From Chrysoperla carnea (taxonomy: Eukaryota > Arthropoda > Insecta > Neuroptera > Chrysopidae): a stretch of DNA of 64,000 bases. The notes under the pieces were generated by a model that saw only the letters and a list, made by a program, of their open reading frames with translations, was not told the origin of the DNA and did no database searches. The stretch covers positions 3,721,001 to 3,785,000 of the forward strand of contig NC_058338.1 of the NCBI RefSeq assembly GCF_905475395.1, given 5' to 3'. A program made the translations under genes and the position numbers. Shown piece by piece: positions 11,129 to 22,639 of the stretch; positions within the stretch are counted from its first letter, which is position 1, and each line of letters starts with the position of its first letter.

Positions 11129-14100
11129 ATGTCGCGATTAAAATTATTAAAAACAAAAGAACAAGAGTTAATTAATGAAAGTGTAATTTGCAATTCGTTA
11201 ATTAGTCAAGTTCTTGCAAAGGTATTTAAAATTTCTATTCTAATTAAGACCATTGTAAATGTCGAAAATTTTGGGACGTAATAATTTAAGCTTCAACTTT
11301 TTTTTCATACTTCTAAAAAACATACCATTTGATGTGTCAATCCGTGATTAATATAGATAGACATTTAGCGTCTACAAACTTGGTGAAAAAAGATGAGGGA
11401 GAAATGAAAAATTAAGGGTTTTTGGTGCCTCTAAACTCGAATATCACAACGAAAATTCCCCCCGAGATACCTGGTGCCCAAAGCGGGCAGTATACACCTC
11501 GTCTCCTGAAGTTTTACGAGAGTATGTCACATGTATTGTCGTTGACTCGATTTTAGTGATTTATTTCTTCGTCTATAGCATACTCGGGTGCCCCCGGATA
11601 TTAAATATGGTTATTCGAAATATTACTTGTTAGCAATATGGCCCTAATTTTGCAATTACTTTTCTAGATAAATACATCCATCAAGAAATTAGAAGTCGAA
11701 GACAACAAACCAGAATTTCGCTCTTTATATCTATCGACGTTATGCTTAACTGATAAAATTAACGAAAAATTAGTTGAAATCAATTTAGATTTGGAAGAAT
11801 TTATTTCAGATAAACAAATAGATACAAATGAATTAGATATTTCTACAAAAGCTTCTAATATAAATTTATTGGAGGAGAATACAACACCGAAAGTTCTGAA
11901 TATCGATAAGGAATGTTTACCTGGTGATAATGCCGCATCGTTGGCTGGAAATAGTCTTATCAAGCAGGAATGTTTATCAGATGAAATTTCTACAAAAGTT
12001 CATCAATCGAATAGCCCTTATAAGACTGGAAATATGTCAGATGAAAACACTAGTCGAAAGATTAAAAAATCGAATCCAGTTCGAAAGGAAAAATTACAAT
12101 TTGAACGAAATATCGTCGATGATCCTGGCGAAGATGTACGTATATGCAAACAACCTGCAAGTCTTACTCCTGCAAGTTTTTTGAATCGAAATGTAAAAAA
12201 AAATACAAGAAAATCTGATAAAAATTCGAATATTCATAAAAAACATTATCCACCAATAATTATTCCCGGCAATCCTCCAGTATTTTCTCAACAAAACAGT
12301 TATGGGAATGTGGATTATGAAAACAAGAATCAAATGTATGAACAAGAAGTGAATACTAATCAATTCGCCGATTTAGTTCATGGGAATGCGAGATTATCTG
12401 AGCTTTCAAAAGTTCGAGAAAATATACGTGAAAATGAAAGATATCAAGTTTATGATCAAGCTTGCCGCAGGAACTGTGAAAACGAAACTTCGAAGGAGAT
12501 TAATCGCGATAATGATGTGGGACATTATAAAGACGAAAGTCCTAGGAGAATACCTAAAATAGATTCATCGTTGGGAAAGTTTGATGGAACTTTGTATAGT
12601 GACCGGGAAAAAGCCTGTAAGAAACATAAAGATGTAAGTCCTAGTGTTAAAAATACTTCAATCAAATTAACTTTTCCTTATTTAGTCCCAAGTTTGTAAC
12701 GCTTAAAAATATTGATGCTACCACCTAATTAGTCCATTTCCGGCTGTCCGGCCGCCAGTCTGTCCGTCTGACTACACGATAACTCAAAATGAAAAAAGAT
12801 ATCAAGTTGAAATTTTTACAGCGTCCTCAGGGCGTAAAAATTGAGGTCGAGTTCGTAAATGAGCAACCTTGGTTAGTTGGTACTTGGGACCGTAGGACCC
12901 ATCTTGTAAACCGTTAAAGATAGAACAAAAGTTTCAGTGTAAGAAATGTTCCTTGTAAAAAACTAAACAACTTTTGTTTGAAAATTTTTTTCGAAAAAAT
13001 CACTGTTTACCCGTAAGGGCGCAAATTAGGTTCGAACATTGTATAGTATGTGTGTGTAACTTACTTACATGACGTGAAAAAAAACAAACGATTTGTTTAT
13101 ATATGGTATTTCAACAATTAACTCAGTCAATTGTTTGTTTTCACTTGTTTTAGATTAAAACGCAGTATCAAGAAAATATCACACGTAAGAATTATGAAGA
13201 TAAAGGAAGAGTTGAAGAAACATCTTATATGACTGAAGAAAATGTCGCACGTAAGAACTATGAAGACGAAAGATTGAAGGACCTATATATCCAGGAAAAT
13301 GTTAACTCAGACAATTACGAAGATGAGACTGCTATGAATATATCAAAACGTAAAGTTATGGAATTTTTAAATCCATCTGATAAATCACCATCACGACGTG
13401 GCCGTTTTAGTGAACAAAAACGAGCTATTGCTAATGGTCCACCTGGTTTTAAAAAATCCTCGCTAGCCAGTAGTATATCCACAAATGAGGCACATAAAAA
13501 TTGGAATTTATTCAGTGCAACGGATTCATATGATTCGTATGAAAGTGATCGAAATTTTGAAGAAGCCAATAACGATAAAGATTTCAATACTGAGAAACAA
13601 AAAGATTCTATGAATTCGTTACCGAAATTCGAGAGAGTTAATCAAATTGGTTCACCGCCGGAGGAAAAATTTCCAGTTAAAGATTGTGATGTTGAATTAA
13701 CGCGAAATAAAGTGGTTGAAAGTGTGAAGAGTCATACGGAGACTGAAGAATGTCAAGAGAATGTGTTAGAGATACCTGCACCAGAGGCATTAGAATTAGC
13801 TCGAGCAATTCAAGTACCTCAAGATGCTCAAAGTAAAATTTTTTTTTATTACTTTAATTTAATTTATAATAACCAACAGTAACTAACATTAAAATAGCCC
13901 ATAAAATTCTCAAAATCCTCAATGGCTGCTCTGATTTTGGTGATTTGTTTTCGATACTGCTATACTACCTTAGTTTATTATTTTCGGGATAGAATATTTT
14001 AAGTTAAGAATTGTTTTTTTGTTTTTTGTTGAATATTAAAGTTACTTTAAGTGTTAAAGAAAAAGGATAAATTAGGTTAAAATAAGAGAATAAGAGATAA

Positions 14101-17100
14101 GCGTTTCATTTGTTAAAATAAAACTTGTATTCCAATAAAAGAATAGGGAATATTCATGTATTTTTTTTATATTTTTAATTCATTGTTTACACCGTTATAA
14201 CAAAGTAAAAAATATAAATATTACTTAAAAATGTTGTAACTAAGTGTAAAAAAAATATTTAAAATACATTATAATTTTGAGATATTTAAACGCAGTTTTT
14301 TGGCGCTCTCTGTTGATGACGTATAAGTACGTGATCTGTCAATTGGTGACAGTTCAATGTATAATTTACACTTTAAAAAAATGAATTTAAAACACAAAAT
14401 TTACACTCGTTATTATTAAGTTTTCTAATAAAAATTGGCGATGATCTTCCAAATCGGCTCAGTTTGGAAAATGCTAAAAAGAAAAAATGCAATTTAATGA
14501 AGAGTGTTCTTAGATATGTTTCAAATGCGAGTTAAGGGTTCCGTACCCGAAAAATTTTCCGGACATTTTGCAAATTTCACTTGTTAATTTTACAGCTGTT
14601 TTTTTTTTCAAGGGACATTTTTTCTTTTTTTTAGATTTACCAAAAGTTACCATTGAGAATGATGATAGATGTATTGTTACCCATGCAAAATCGCCTGTTT
14701 GTTTTTACATAATAACAGCAACTGCTACGGAAAATATCAATGATTATGACAGGTATTTTCCATCCTTCGCTTCAACTCTTTTCGAGTTTAAGGAGGTATA
14801 GAAACCGTAATTCAAATGTGATTTTTTATAGATTCCACGAAGAGCTACAAACTTATTGTGAGAGTAATGCACGGAAGTTTTCAAATAAAAATGAGATCAA
14901 AGCTTCTAAAGCACATTACTACTGTTGTTTCAATAAAATGGAAGATTACAATTATAATTGGTTCCGTTGCAAGATTATTGATTGGTTGGTAAGTAGGATA
15001 GAGTGCAGATGCATTGAAAACGTCGTTCTGAATCTCTTCGAAAGAGCGATTTGAGTTTTTCGATTATAATGAATAATACTATATCGCGAGTTTCGATTAA
15101 CAAAAGAGGTATGAACAAATTTTATTTACAGGATGATGACGAAATAAATGGCAATAGAGTGCGAGTTTTGGCTGTAGATGATGGATTTGAGAATGATGTA
15201 ATGATTGATCAACTGCGAGATTATCCACAAACGAAATATTTATTACCGGAAATGGCTGTCAAATGTCGATTACGTTATGTAAGTTCATTTTATGAAGAAT
15301 AGATTCCTTTTGGTCAATACGCGACGGTTTTTCAATCAGTAATTTTCGCCATGCTGAGAAATGCTCAGATCTGTAACACGAGAGGTTACAATGAGGCACA
15401 TATTAGCATCTTTTCAGATAGTCAGGCCGTATTTCGAATCTTTTAGGTGTCGAGATTCCACTCCAGGATAGTCTATGAATGCTTCGAGGAATTAAACCGC
15501 CTGGCACTGAGTAATACAGTCTGAGTACCAGACCACTCTGGCTGGTCTGGGTACCAGACCACTCTGGCGTTAAAGAGAATGTAGTAGCGGGCTCGGTAGT
15601 AAGAGATGGATCGTCTCAAACACCTCTTTTACCTGAGCCTGCCATTCCCATAGCCAGGCCACCCATTTACCTTAAAAATAAAAAATTACCTTTTGAATTT
15701 TTGTCTTGTAGCTATATCCATCAAAATCAACTAAAAATCATATTTTGGAACAGTGGCCACAAGGCAGTATTGAGTTTTTTAATGATCTCATCCAAAATAG
15801 TCGTATAAATCCATTTTATGTTACTGACGTTTATCGAGGGGCGTAAGTATTTTGCACGTTTCCACATCCTGATGTGCACCAATTTTTTGAAACATTTTGA
15901 TGTTAAATGTCTTTGAAACACTTTTTAGGGATTGCTATGAAGTCGATCTTTGCAATAATCAAAGAATATCTTTATCAAGAGTTATGGTAGAACTGGGTTT
16001 TGCAGTTATTATAGAACCTGACACTGTAGGCGCTGAATCTGATAAATTAGTGACTAAATCTGATAAATTAAACGATGAATCTGATAAATTAGACGTTGAA
16101 CCTATCCAAATAAACACTGAATCTGAGCATCAATTGGTAGAATCCGACTTTATGAAGGAGCAAATTAAGCAAGCCCAAGGTAAGAATTGTTTATTGCAAA
16201 AATGTTTGGAGTTTACTCCTAAAGAATCGATTTGTATATGAGGAGCCCGGTATGAAAAAGATACGAGGAGTATAGTTTATATGCTTGAATCGGAGACTGT
16301 GGGCCATGAATACAAGGCTGGCACTGAATAACACAGTCGGGCGTGCCATTCCCATAGCAAGACATTCCGTAATTCACCGAATCAAGGAATGGCTACGACA
16401 ATACCATCTTGATTACTGGGACTTTACGCATAACCATGGCTAGGCCATTCGACCGTGCTACCCTGAAACTCACTAGAGAGAGCGCAGTTGAGAAGAGTGG
16501 CGGGACTTTTGACAGGACACTATCGATTGATCTACCACCTTAAGAAGATCTTTTACGATTATTTTTTTTAGGTTTTACGATAACGAACAATGATGAAAAT
16601 CCATTAGACAATTTAGAAGACTGTAAGACAAATTTAAATGAAGCGATTTGTGATCACATGGAAGGTGGATATACTCCAACAGACTACACAAGATTGTGTA
16701 AATTTACGGAAAAAGATGGTGAAAAATGTTTTAAAGGAGATAACTGTCATTTTGAGCATAAAATACCAGATCCAGGTTAGTTTTTGATGTTACGAGTTAA
16801 CAAATTAAGATATTAATTTTTTTGTTGATATTTTTAGATGGTTGGACAAGTGATAAAGTAAGAGCATTTACGGTGACATCTGAAATTGATGAGCCAAAGA
16901 TTGGAGATCAATTAACAATAATGGTTACGTTTATTAAAACAGTTTGTCGATTTTATGCTCATATTAAACCATCCAAACAAAAACGGCAAATGTATTCTGC
17001 TTCAAAAATAAGTATGTTCATACAATAGGGTATTATAGTAAAAATAAATCATGAAATTTGGACGAGGTCCTGTTGAAATTAGATAAATTTTAATTTTATT

Positions 17101-18004
17101 TTTTTTGTTTGTAGTTCATACTGCTAATCAATTTAGTAAATATATTAATAAACCAGAGAATATAAACTGTTTGAAAAAATTGAAAATACTACCAGCTGAA
17201 GGACAATTGGTTATAGCGCGATCACCCGACGACGATAAATGGTATCGGGCTAGAGTTCTAAATGTATGTTCAGAAGATGAATTTGACGTGATTTTCATTG
17301 ATTATGGTGATGATTGCACTGTGAGATTCAATGATTTAAGAGAAATTCAACATGAACATTTAGGTTTACCCGAACAAGTAAGTTTTTAGAATTTAAATAT
17401 ACAGGGTGGCCATCATTTTAATATATTATGGCTAATAACTCTTTTTGTGATGTCAGAACAAAACGAGTATATTAAAATGGTCGACCTGTATTATTGACGT
17501 AGATTTTCCTCCATTTCCTCCATAAAAATAACGTAGCGTAAAGAGAGGAAGGAGAATATAATCTAACTCTGCCTTTTTTTTAATGTGGCCATAGTTTTAA
17601 GCGTCCAACTCATATTATTTGGTTTATAAAAATACTAAAATGAATGTTAATCTTTTCAGGCGGTAGAATTTCGTATTTCAGGTATTGATCCAATAAACAC
17701 AAGAGATCCCGAATACATGTTTAAAGCAGCAAAACATTTTGCCGATTTTACTATAGATCACGTATTAACAGCCCTTGTTATGTAAGTAGCCCGCCCAATT
17801 TCATTTTATACCTAAAAATCGTTAATTTTTTTTTTAAATTTCCTTTTTTGTTTTGTTTTTATCAGAAATACGGGATATCCGATAGAAGTGGAAATATACA
17901 CTGATGAAGGTGTGAATATTGGTAATTACCTGAAAATGCAAAATCTAGCTAAAGACCGTGATACCTCTTACTTACCTAAAGTGGGCCAAATGGCATTAGA
18001 ATAA
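11129..18004 (+). CDS. Tudor-CCCH-Tudor protein, probable piRNA-pathway scaffold, 13 exons
   Basis: Exons: 11129-11221, 11668-12633, 13154-13832, 14635-14752, 14832-14988, 15132-15278, 15712-15842, 15929-16179, 16572-16775, 16838-17011, 17115-17377, 17660-17781, 17866-18004; 1147 aa, all junctions in frame. Residues 32-579 are polar and probably disordered. An extended Tudor fold runs about 585-800, a CCCH finger has C890, C900, C906 and H910, and a second, more canonical extended Tudor spans about 920-1130 (WYRARV, then DYGDD). Such domains bind methyl-arginine tails, typically of Piwi proteins in germline granules. The order recalls Krimper, but I cannot confirm orthology. Oddities: a short repeat ending NYEDE/K three times in exon 3; SDKL three times in exon 8; a transposon filling most of intron 2; poly(A) signals in intron 3. 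Split into two genes at intron 3 is a less likely alternative. AATAAA at 18073-18078 and 18302-18307. Confidence 0.85.
12683..13153 (+). mobile_element. Repeat family A copy forming most of Tudor-gene intron 2
   Basis: Begins TAGTCCCAAGTTTGTAACGC and ends TTTTCACTTGTTTTAG, the same borders as the copies at 35981-36550 and 44884-45392. It fills about 470 of the intron's 520 bases. Its last bases form the splice acceptor used before 13154. No protein is encoded. Confidence 0.8.
14117..14139 (+). terminator. Two intronic poly(A) signals in Tudor-gene intron 3
   Basis: AATAAA at 14117-14122 and again at 14134-14139, about 235-260 bases after a stop codon (13880-13882) that ends the read-through of exon 3. 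They could end a short transcript without Tudor domains. Chance occurrence is possible in AT-rich DNA. Confidence 0.35.
14425..14590 (+). repeat. Repeat family B 3' portion in Tudor-gene intron 3
   Basis: Shares TTTCAAATGCGAGTTAAGGG, the CCCGAAAAATTTT block and TTTGCAAATTTCACTTG with the family B copy at 52855-53040. Confidence 0.6.
15355..15670 (+). mobile_element. Non-LTR RNase H fragment in Tudor-gene intron 6
   Basis: Plus-strand reading gives IFSDSQAVFRIF, the typical DSQ motif of a retrotransposon RNase H domain, then RIVYECFEELNRL, which is shared with the fragment at 59310-59585. It is broken by stops and frameshifts. Confidence 0.7.
16285..16545 (+). mobile_element. Non-LTR fragment in Tudor-gene intron 8
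   Basis: Carries ALNNTV, AIPIARHSVIH and, in another frame, LLTGHYRLIYHL. These are the RNase H end and the following linker of the same family as 35045-35600. It is internally deleted relative to the fragment in intron 6, so the two are probably separate insertions. Confidence 0.65.
17400..17490. mobile_element. 91-bp MITE in Tudor-gene intron 11
   Basis: Imperfect terminal inverted repeats of about 25 bp (left TACAGGGTGGCCATCATTTT, right complementary to TACAGGTCGACCATTTTAAT) flank a core of about 40 bp. TA flanks are present. Confidence 0.7.
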
Positions 18005-18849
18005 ACTGCCATAAATAGAGAAGTTACATTAATTTTTTATAATAAGTCCCATTTTTTTTATTAATTATTAAAAATAAATACTTATATTTTTTAATTTAAA
18101 AACGGTAGTGACGAATTTACATGCGTTTTGAGACTGTGAGCCAATCGGAATCACGCTAAAATTCACATTCTGCCTCCCAAGAGAAGCAGAAAGTACGTGC
18201 TTTTGGTCGTGGATAATGAAAAACTTCTCTATTGAAAATAAGACTGTTATTGTAGTAGTGTTATTAATTAGTAAAGAATTATTGTTTTTATATTTTTTTT
18301 AAATAAAGATTTTATAATGATTGACTTAAATAAGTTGTGTATCTTAAATTCCTATCCTTAGAGGCGAATTATCCAAAAGGCAAAGTAGGGATGAGTTTAC
18401 AGGAGCTTGTGTTACTTGGAAGTTTTTAACAAACATAAAATTATTTGTGTGAATTGACATGATAACTGCACAGATGATATTGACATCTGTACAGTTATTC
18501 AAATGTATGACAGTCTAATTCATATAATTTCTGCAGAAAGGGAAAATTTTAATAAAAATGAACAGAAAGCCTTGAAAATATTTTTCAGTCGTTTTTTGCC
18601 TTAACTGTACGGTTTGTGGAAAAATGTTTCGAACAAAAAATACTTTCTTAATCGATAACAAATTTCTAATTTAAAGTGTTCATCTATCGATTACCAGTTA
18701 TGGAGTAGACTGAGCTGTTCATTGAGCTTGAAAATCTTTTTTTTGTGGACTAGTTTAGAAAATGGAAAAGAAAATTTATTTTCTCGGATAAACATTCACT
18801 AAGAATGGAATTGTCAAAGTTGGAAAGATCTTCTTGATATTTTGTATAG
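18005..18849. other. 3' flank of the Tudor gene
   Basis: Holds poly(A) signals at 18073-18078 and 18302-18307, so the Tudor mRNA probably ends near 18100 or 18330. I see no further gene or repeat before the MITE copy at 18850. Confidence 0.5.
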
Positions 18850-19105
18850 AGTCATAATTGTTAATTTCGAGTTACTTTTTTAAGTAACATTTTGTCAACT
18901 TTTAAAAAGGAAGGGTAGTTTACCCAAAAAAAAAAAAAAATAGTGACCTTTTTGGCTACCCTGTACATTATTTAGAAGTTTTAAATATTCTTACATACTT
19001 TTTATAATAAGCAAAACTTCTTATAAAGAATGACTTTTTTTCTTTAAATGCCAAATAAGAAAATTTACGAGTATAGTTACCTCTATCCGGGGACACACTG
19101 TATAT
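18850..19105. mobile_element. Left-truncated copy of the 3947-4285 MITE
   Basis: Matches the body and right end of the element at 3947-4285, ending TATCCGGGGACACACTGTAT, but lacks the left inverted repeat. It sits just upstream of SPT3, within about 190 bases of its ATG. Confidence 0.75.
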
Positions 19106-19292
19106 TCTTATCAGTTTTTATAAAGTCCAAAACATTGGCTAAGAAATTTGGAAATTTTCGTAATTCGTTCCAATTTTGTTGTATTGAGTTGTGCTTCCCT
19201 CTGTAAACGTTTTAATAATTAAAGTATTCGGATTTGTGATTGTCAAAGTTGACGCTAGAAAGTAGAAACAAACATGTGTAGAATGTTTTGAA

Positions 19293-20201
19293 ATGGTCGA
19301 AAAAATGTTTTTAAAAGAAATTGCATTAATGATGCACGGTTTTGGTGATAGTTCCGAACCATTAGCGGATACTGTACGTTTAGTGGAAGCGGTCACATTA
19401 CAACAAATTCGTGCAATTATCGACGATTTATATCAACAAGTCGAACGTCGTGGTTCCGATAAAATCGAACCCAAAGACATTGTATTTTTAATGCGACACA
19501 ATCATAATGCTTTACGACGGCTCCAACGTTTTGTACGAAATAAATATATGAAAAAGAATTTCGAAAATTTAGAAAGTGTAAATAATTGTGATGTAACAAA
19601 AAATCCAAATATTGATAAAATTGTTCAAGCTGTTGAAGCTTTGGACGAAACTGGTGAGTTAACGGATTTGGATGTATTTGATTCAGTTCGATTTGAACGT
19701 CAATTACGTGCTGATCGAATTTCGGCAAGTTTGGATGAAGAAAAATATATGGAATATTATAAAGCTCGATGTACATCGTTTATGAATCGTGAATTTAGTT
19801 TGCTCAAAAATGTGGAATGTTTTAAATTGTGGCTGTATCCGAAAGAAGATAAAATACCTGCAACGAAGTTATCAACGTTTATCGTAGAAATTCTAGCTTA
19901 TTTAGCTTTTGAAACGGTTGCTCGAATTGTTGATTTTGCGTTGATTGTTCGAAATGATATTAATCGAAAGGTTCATGATTTGTTAGGTGGTTTAGGCGCT
20001 AGTAATTATTGTAATCCAGCATCGTTTAATACATCTCAAGTATATGAAAGGTTTCGTGAAACTGGTAAAGGGCAGGAGGGACAATTAGCTATTACTCCGA
20101 ATGAGGTGCGTGAAGCTTTAAGACGATTTGAAATGTCTCAAGTTGGGCAATTTATGAATAATAGTTATAAACGAACAAAAATTGGTTATTTAGCTTTTTA
20201 A
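19293..20201 (+). CDS. Spt3: SPT3 homologue, SAGA subunit (SUPT3H)
   Basis: Intronless, 302 aa. SPT3 is a histone-fold component of the SAGA co-activator that contacts TATA-binding protein and helps place it on promoters in the nucleus. The family carries two histone folds in one chain. Here an N-terminal fold spans about residues 5-98 (MMHGFGDSSEP, DIVFLMRHNHNALRRL). A linker with DETGEL and the conserved WL region follow, then a C-terminal fold of about 195-302 (EILAYLAFETVARIVDFAL, REALRRFEM, ending GYLAF). Length fits the ~300-residue metazoan proteins. The ATG at 19293 is the first in a good context; an ATG four codons later would also leave the first fold intact. The reverse-strand ORFs across this gene are shadows. 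It lies downstream of and parallel to the Tudor gene, 1.29 kb away, with its own promoter presumably next to a MITE remnant. Confidence 0.93.
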   Translation: MVEKMFLKEIALMMHGFGDSSEPLADTVRLVEAVTLQQIRAIIDDLYQQVERRGSDKIEPKDIVFLMRHNHNALRRLQRFVRNKYMKKNFENLESVNNCDVTKNPNIDKIVQAVEALDETGELTDLDVFDSVRFERQLRADRISASLDEEKYMEYYKARCTSFMNREFSLLKNVECFKLWLYPKEDKIPATKLSTFIVEILAYLAFETVARIVDFALIVRNDINRKVHDLLGGLGASNYCNPASFNTSQVYERFRETGKGQEGQLAITPNEVREALRRFEMSQVGQFMNNSYKRTKIGYLAF

Positions 20202-20227
20202 AAAACGTGTTTTCTTGGATTTCATAA

Positions 20228-21065
20228 ATCTTTTTTAACCGACTTCAAACAAAAAAGTAGGAGGTTATCAATTCGACTGTATTTTTTTTTCTTTTTAATG
20301 TTTTTTACCTCAGAACTTTTCACTGGGTGAACCGATTTTGATGATTCCTTATCTGTTTGAAAGCTCATGCTTCCCGTGTGGTCCCATTTTATTTTGGTTC
20401 AGTTCCGACAACACCATCCATGAGAAAACCACAAAAATCTTAAATTTGTATTAAGTATGCACGACTAGAGGGCAAATAACTCAATATCACGCCTTTCCTA
20501 GATTTGATAAATCCTTTTATAGTATTAAGTAGCGGTGCTGCTATTCCAGGACCCGTTATATGCTCTGCTTCATTTTTGTCCTCCGACTCAAAAAGGAGAG
20601 GTGTTATAAGTTTGACCGCTATGTTGTCTGTCTGTATCATTGTAGCTCCTAAACGGATGCGTTCGAGGGTTTTTTAAATTTTTAATCGACTTCAAACAAA
20701 AACAGAGGAGGTTGTCAATTCGGCTGTATTTTTTTTTTAATGTTTGTTACCTCAGAACTTTTGACTGGGTGAACCGATTTTGATGATTCTTTATCTATTT
20801 AAAAGCTGGTGTTTCCCGTGTGGTCCCATTTCATTTTGGTTCAGTTCTGACAACGGCATCTATGAGAAAATCATAAAAGTCTTAAATTTGCTTTAAGTAT
20901 GCTCGACAAGAGGACGAATAACTCAATATCACGCCAACCGATTTCGATGATTCTTTTCTAGTGACAAATTAGTTAATGTACTTCAGATTCACTAAAAATT
21001 ACAAAATAAAAAAAACAAAAAGAAAACCGACTTCAAAAGAAAAACTTTTCCAAAACAAATTAGTA
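20228..21065 (+). mobile_element. Repeat family C, two partial copies around a family B piece
   Basis: 20228-20465 and 20690-21065 share an ACCGACTTCAAACAAAAA start, TGGGTGAACCGATTTTGATG and TTCCCGTGTGGTCCCATTT. A family B fragment (GGTGTTATAAGTTTGACCGC) lies between at 20575-20670. The second copy ends like the one at 55840 but without its palindrome. Non-coding. Confidence 0.7.
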
Positions 21066-21589
21066 TGCACTAAAAAGTAAAAAAATAACGGCTCTAATTA
21101 TGTAATAAATTTTAATCTCGATAAATTTCGATACGTGACAAGAAATTTAATTCAAATGTTAGACTTTAATATTTATTTTTTGTAATTATGAATATTTTTT
21201 TGTATCGATAAGTGAGAATGAGTAAAAAAAAAAAAAATTTGTGGAAAACTTGCATATTGTTTTTTTCTTTCAAACAAGCCTTTATTTTACTTTCCAGCTT
21301 GAAAACTTTCATCCAAATCTGAAAATTAAAAACTAGTGAAAAGAAACAATTAATTGAGTTAATTGTTGAACACCCTGTATAGAATCTATTGAATGTCAGT
21401 GCTTGCATTTTTAATAAATTAGAAGAGTTTAATAAACAACCACAATTAAAGTGAACTTTCTGCTGCCACTTGGTTTTCGAAAGAATCTTCTAGAATTTTG
21501 TTTCGTTTTTCGAGATCTTCCACAACATCACTAGTTGAAGCTACCTGCAAACTTTCCAACCCCTACCTTTTCAGTTTTGGAGAAAATGA

Positions 21590-21720
21590 TCATCAAAGTT
21601 TTGTCCTAATTTGTGTCCTCACGGGCAAATAGTGATGTTAAAGAAAAATGTTTCAAACAAAAGTTGTTCCTCCAAAGAAGATGTTTACAAGGGTAAATGC
21701 CTGTTTGTTTACACATCAGT
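21590..21720 (-). repeat. Diverged family A fragment
   Basis: TTTCAAACAAAAGTTGTTCC and the nearby TCACGGGCAAATAGTGATGT match the middle of family A in minus orientation. Confidence 0.5.
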
Positions 21721-22126
21721 GTCACATTTAGAATCTAAACTTATGAACCAATTTTGATGAAAACGTTGATAATATCATCGATTTCCAGATGTTTCGGAAA
21801 GCAAGCCCGAATAATCTTTCCTGTGATTTTACCCCGTGAAGTGTAGAAAACGACCTCTCATTTATAATAGTCGATTCACTATCATTAATGAATCGCCGGT
21901 ACCTACAACTGAACCACTTTTTTCACTGCCTGTATATCTATATTCAAGTACTTGACACCATTTGGGTCATTGATAACGGAATTTAATATAGGGGTATGTA
22001 AATTGATTTCCGAAAGTACTCTTCAACCGATTTTGCTAGGATTTTTTTTCGACTTTTTCGAACAATAGATAAACTATTTAAAGTGATTCATTGCTTTTTA
22101 TTTTATTAAATCTAAAGTCTATTTAG

Positions 22127-22213
22127 GTTATGGTTATACGCATCATGTCCATTCGGGTGGATCCGCCATTAATGGGACGGCATTTTCATTGTGCCCTAGA
22201 GCAGCTCTTAAAG
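22127..22213 (+). other. Possible isolated coding exon (87 bp)
   Basis: An island near 47% GC in ~30% GC surroundings is bounded by a tttag acceptor and an AAG|gtaaat donor. It is exactly 29 codons and open in two of three frames. Frame 0 ends with an HFxxAL-type stretch (HFHCALEQLLK) that faintly recalls the Tondu motif of Vestigial-like proteins. I do not recognise it with confidence, and no partner exon was found nearby. It could equally be a conserved non-coding element. Confidence 0.22.
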
Positions 22214-22639
22214 GTAAATTTAGCTACGTACGAAGCTGCAATTTAAAACTAGTTGAAAAATAATTACAATTTAAAATCGATCCTATTTAATTTCAAAAAT
22301 GACTGAAAAAAAGGGAGAAAAAAGGAAAAACCAATGTAGGTAAATCATTCCAATTTAATAGAGAATACAATAGATATGTGTTCAAGACAATAACAAGATG
22401 AATGGCTTGCTGTCCGTACAGTAGCTAGATGAAGGTGAATAATGAACATTCTTTAATTACTTCTACCTACACCCACATACCCATTTACACACACCCAAAC
22501 ACACACCACTATAATACTTTTTAATGTTTTCTTTTATGTGGTTACTCTTCTATACCGGGTGTAACAAACAAAAAATGGAAATGAAACATACAAGCATAGA
22601 CGGAGGGAGGAACGCAGGAAATATGGTACAATTGTAGGT

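Noticed and set aside
11664..12363. Minus-strand ORFs of ~90-100 codons
   Set aside because: They overlap Tudor-gene exon 2, whose frame is fixed by splice phases and continues into the next exons; these are shadows.
19417..19776. Minus-strand 119-codon ORF
   Set aside because: Antisense shadow of SPT3, which is clearly coding on the plus strand.
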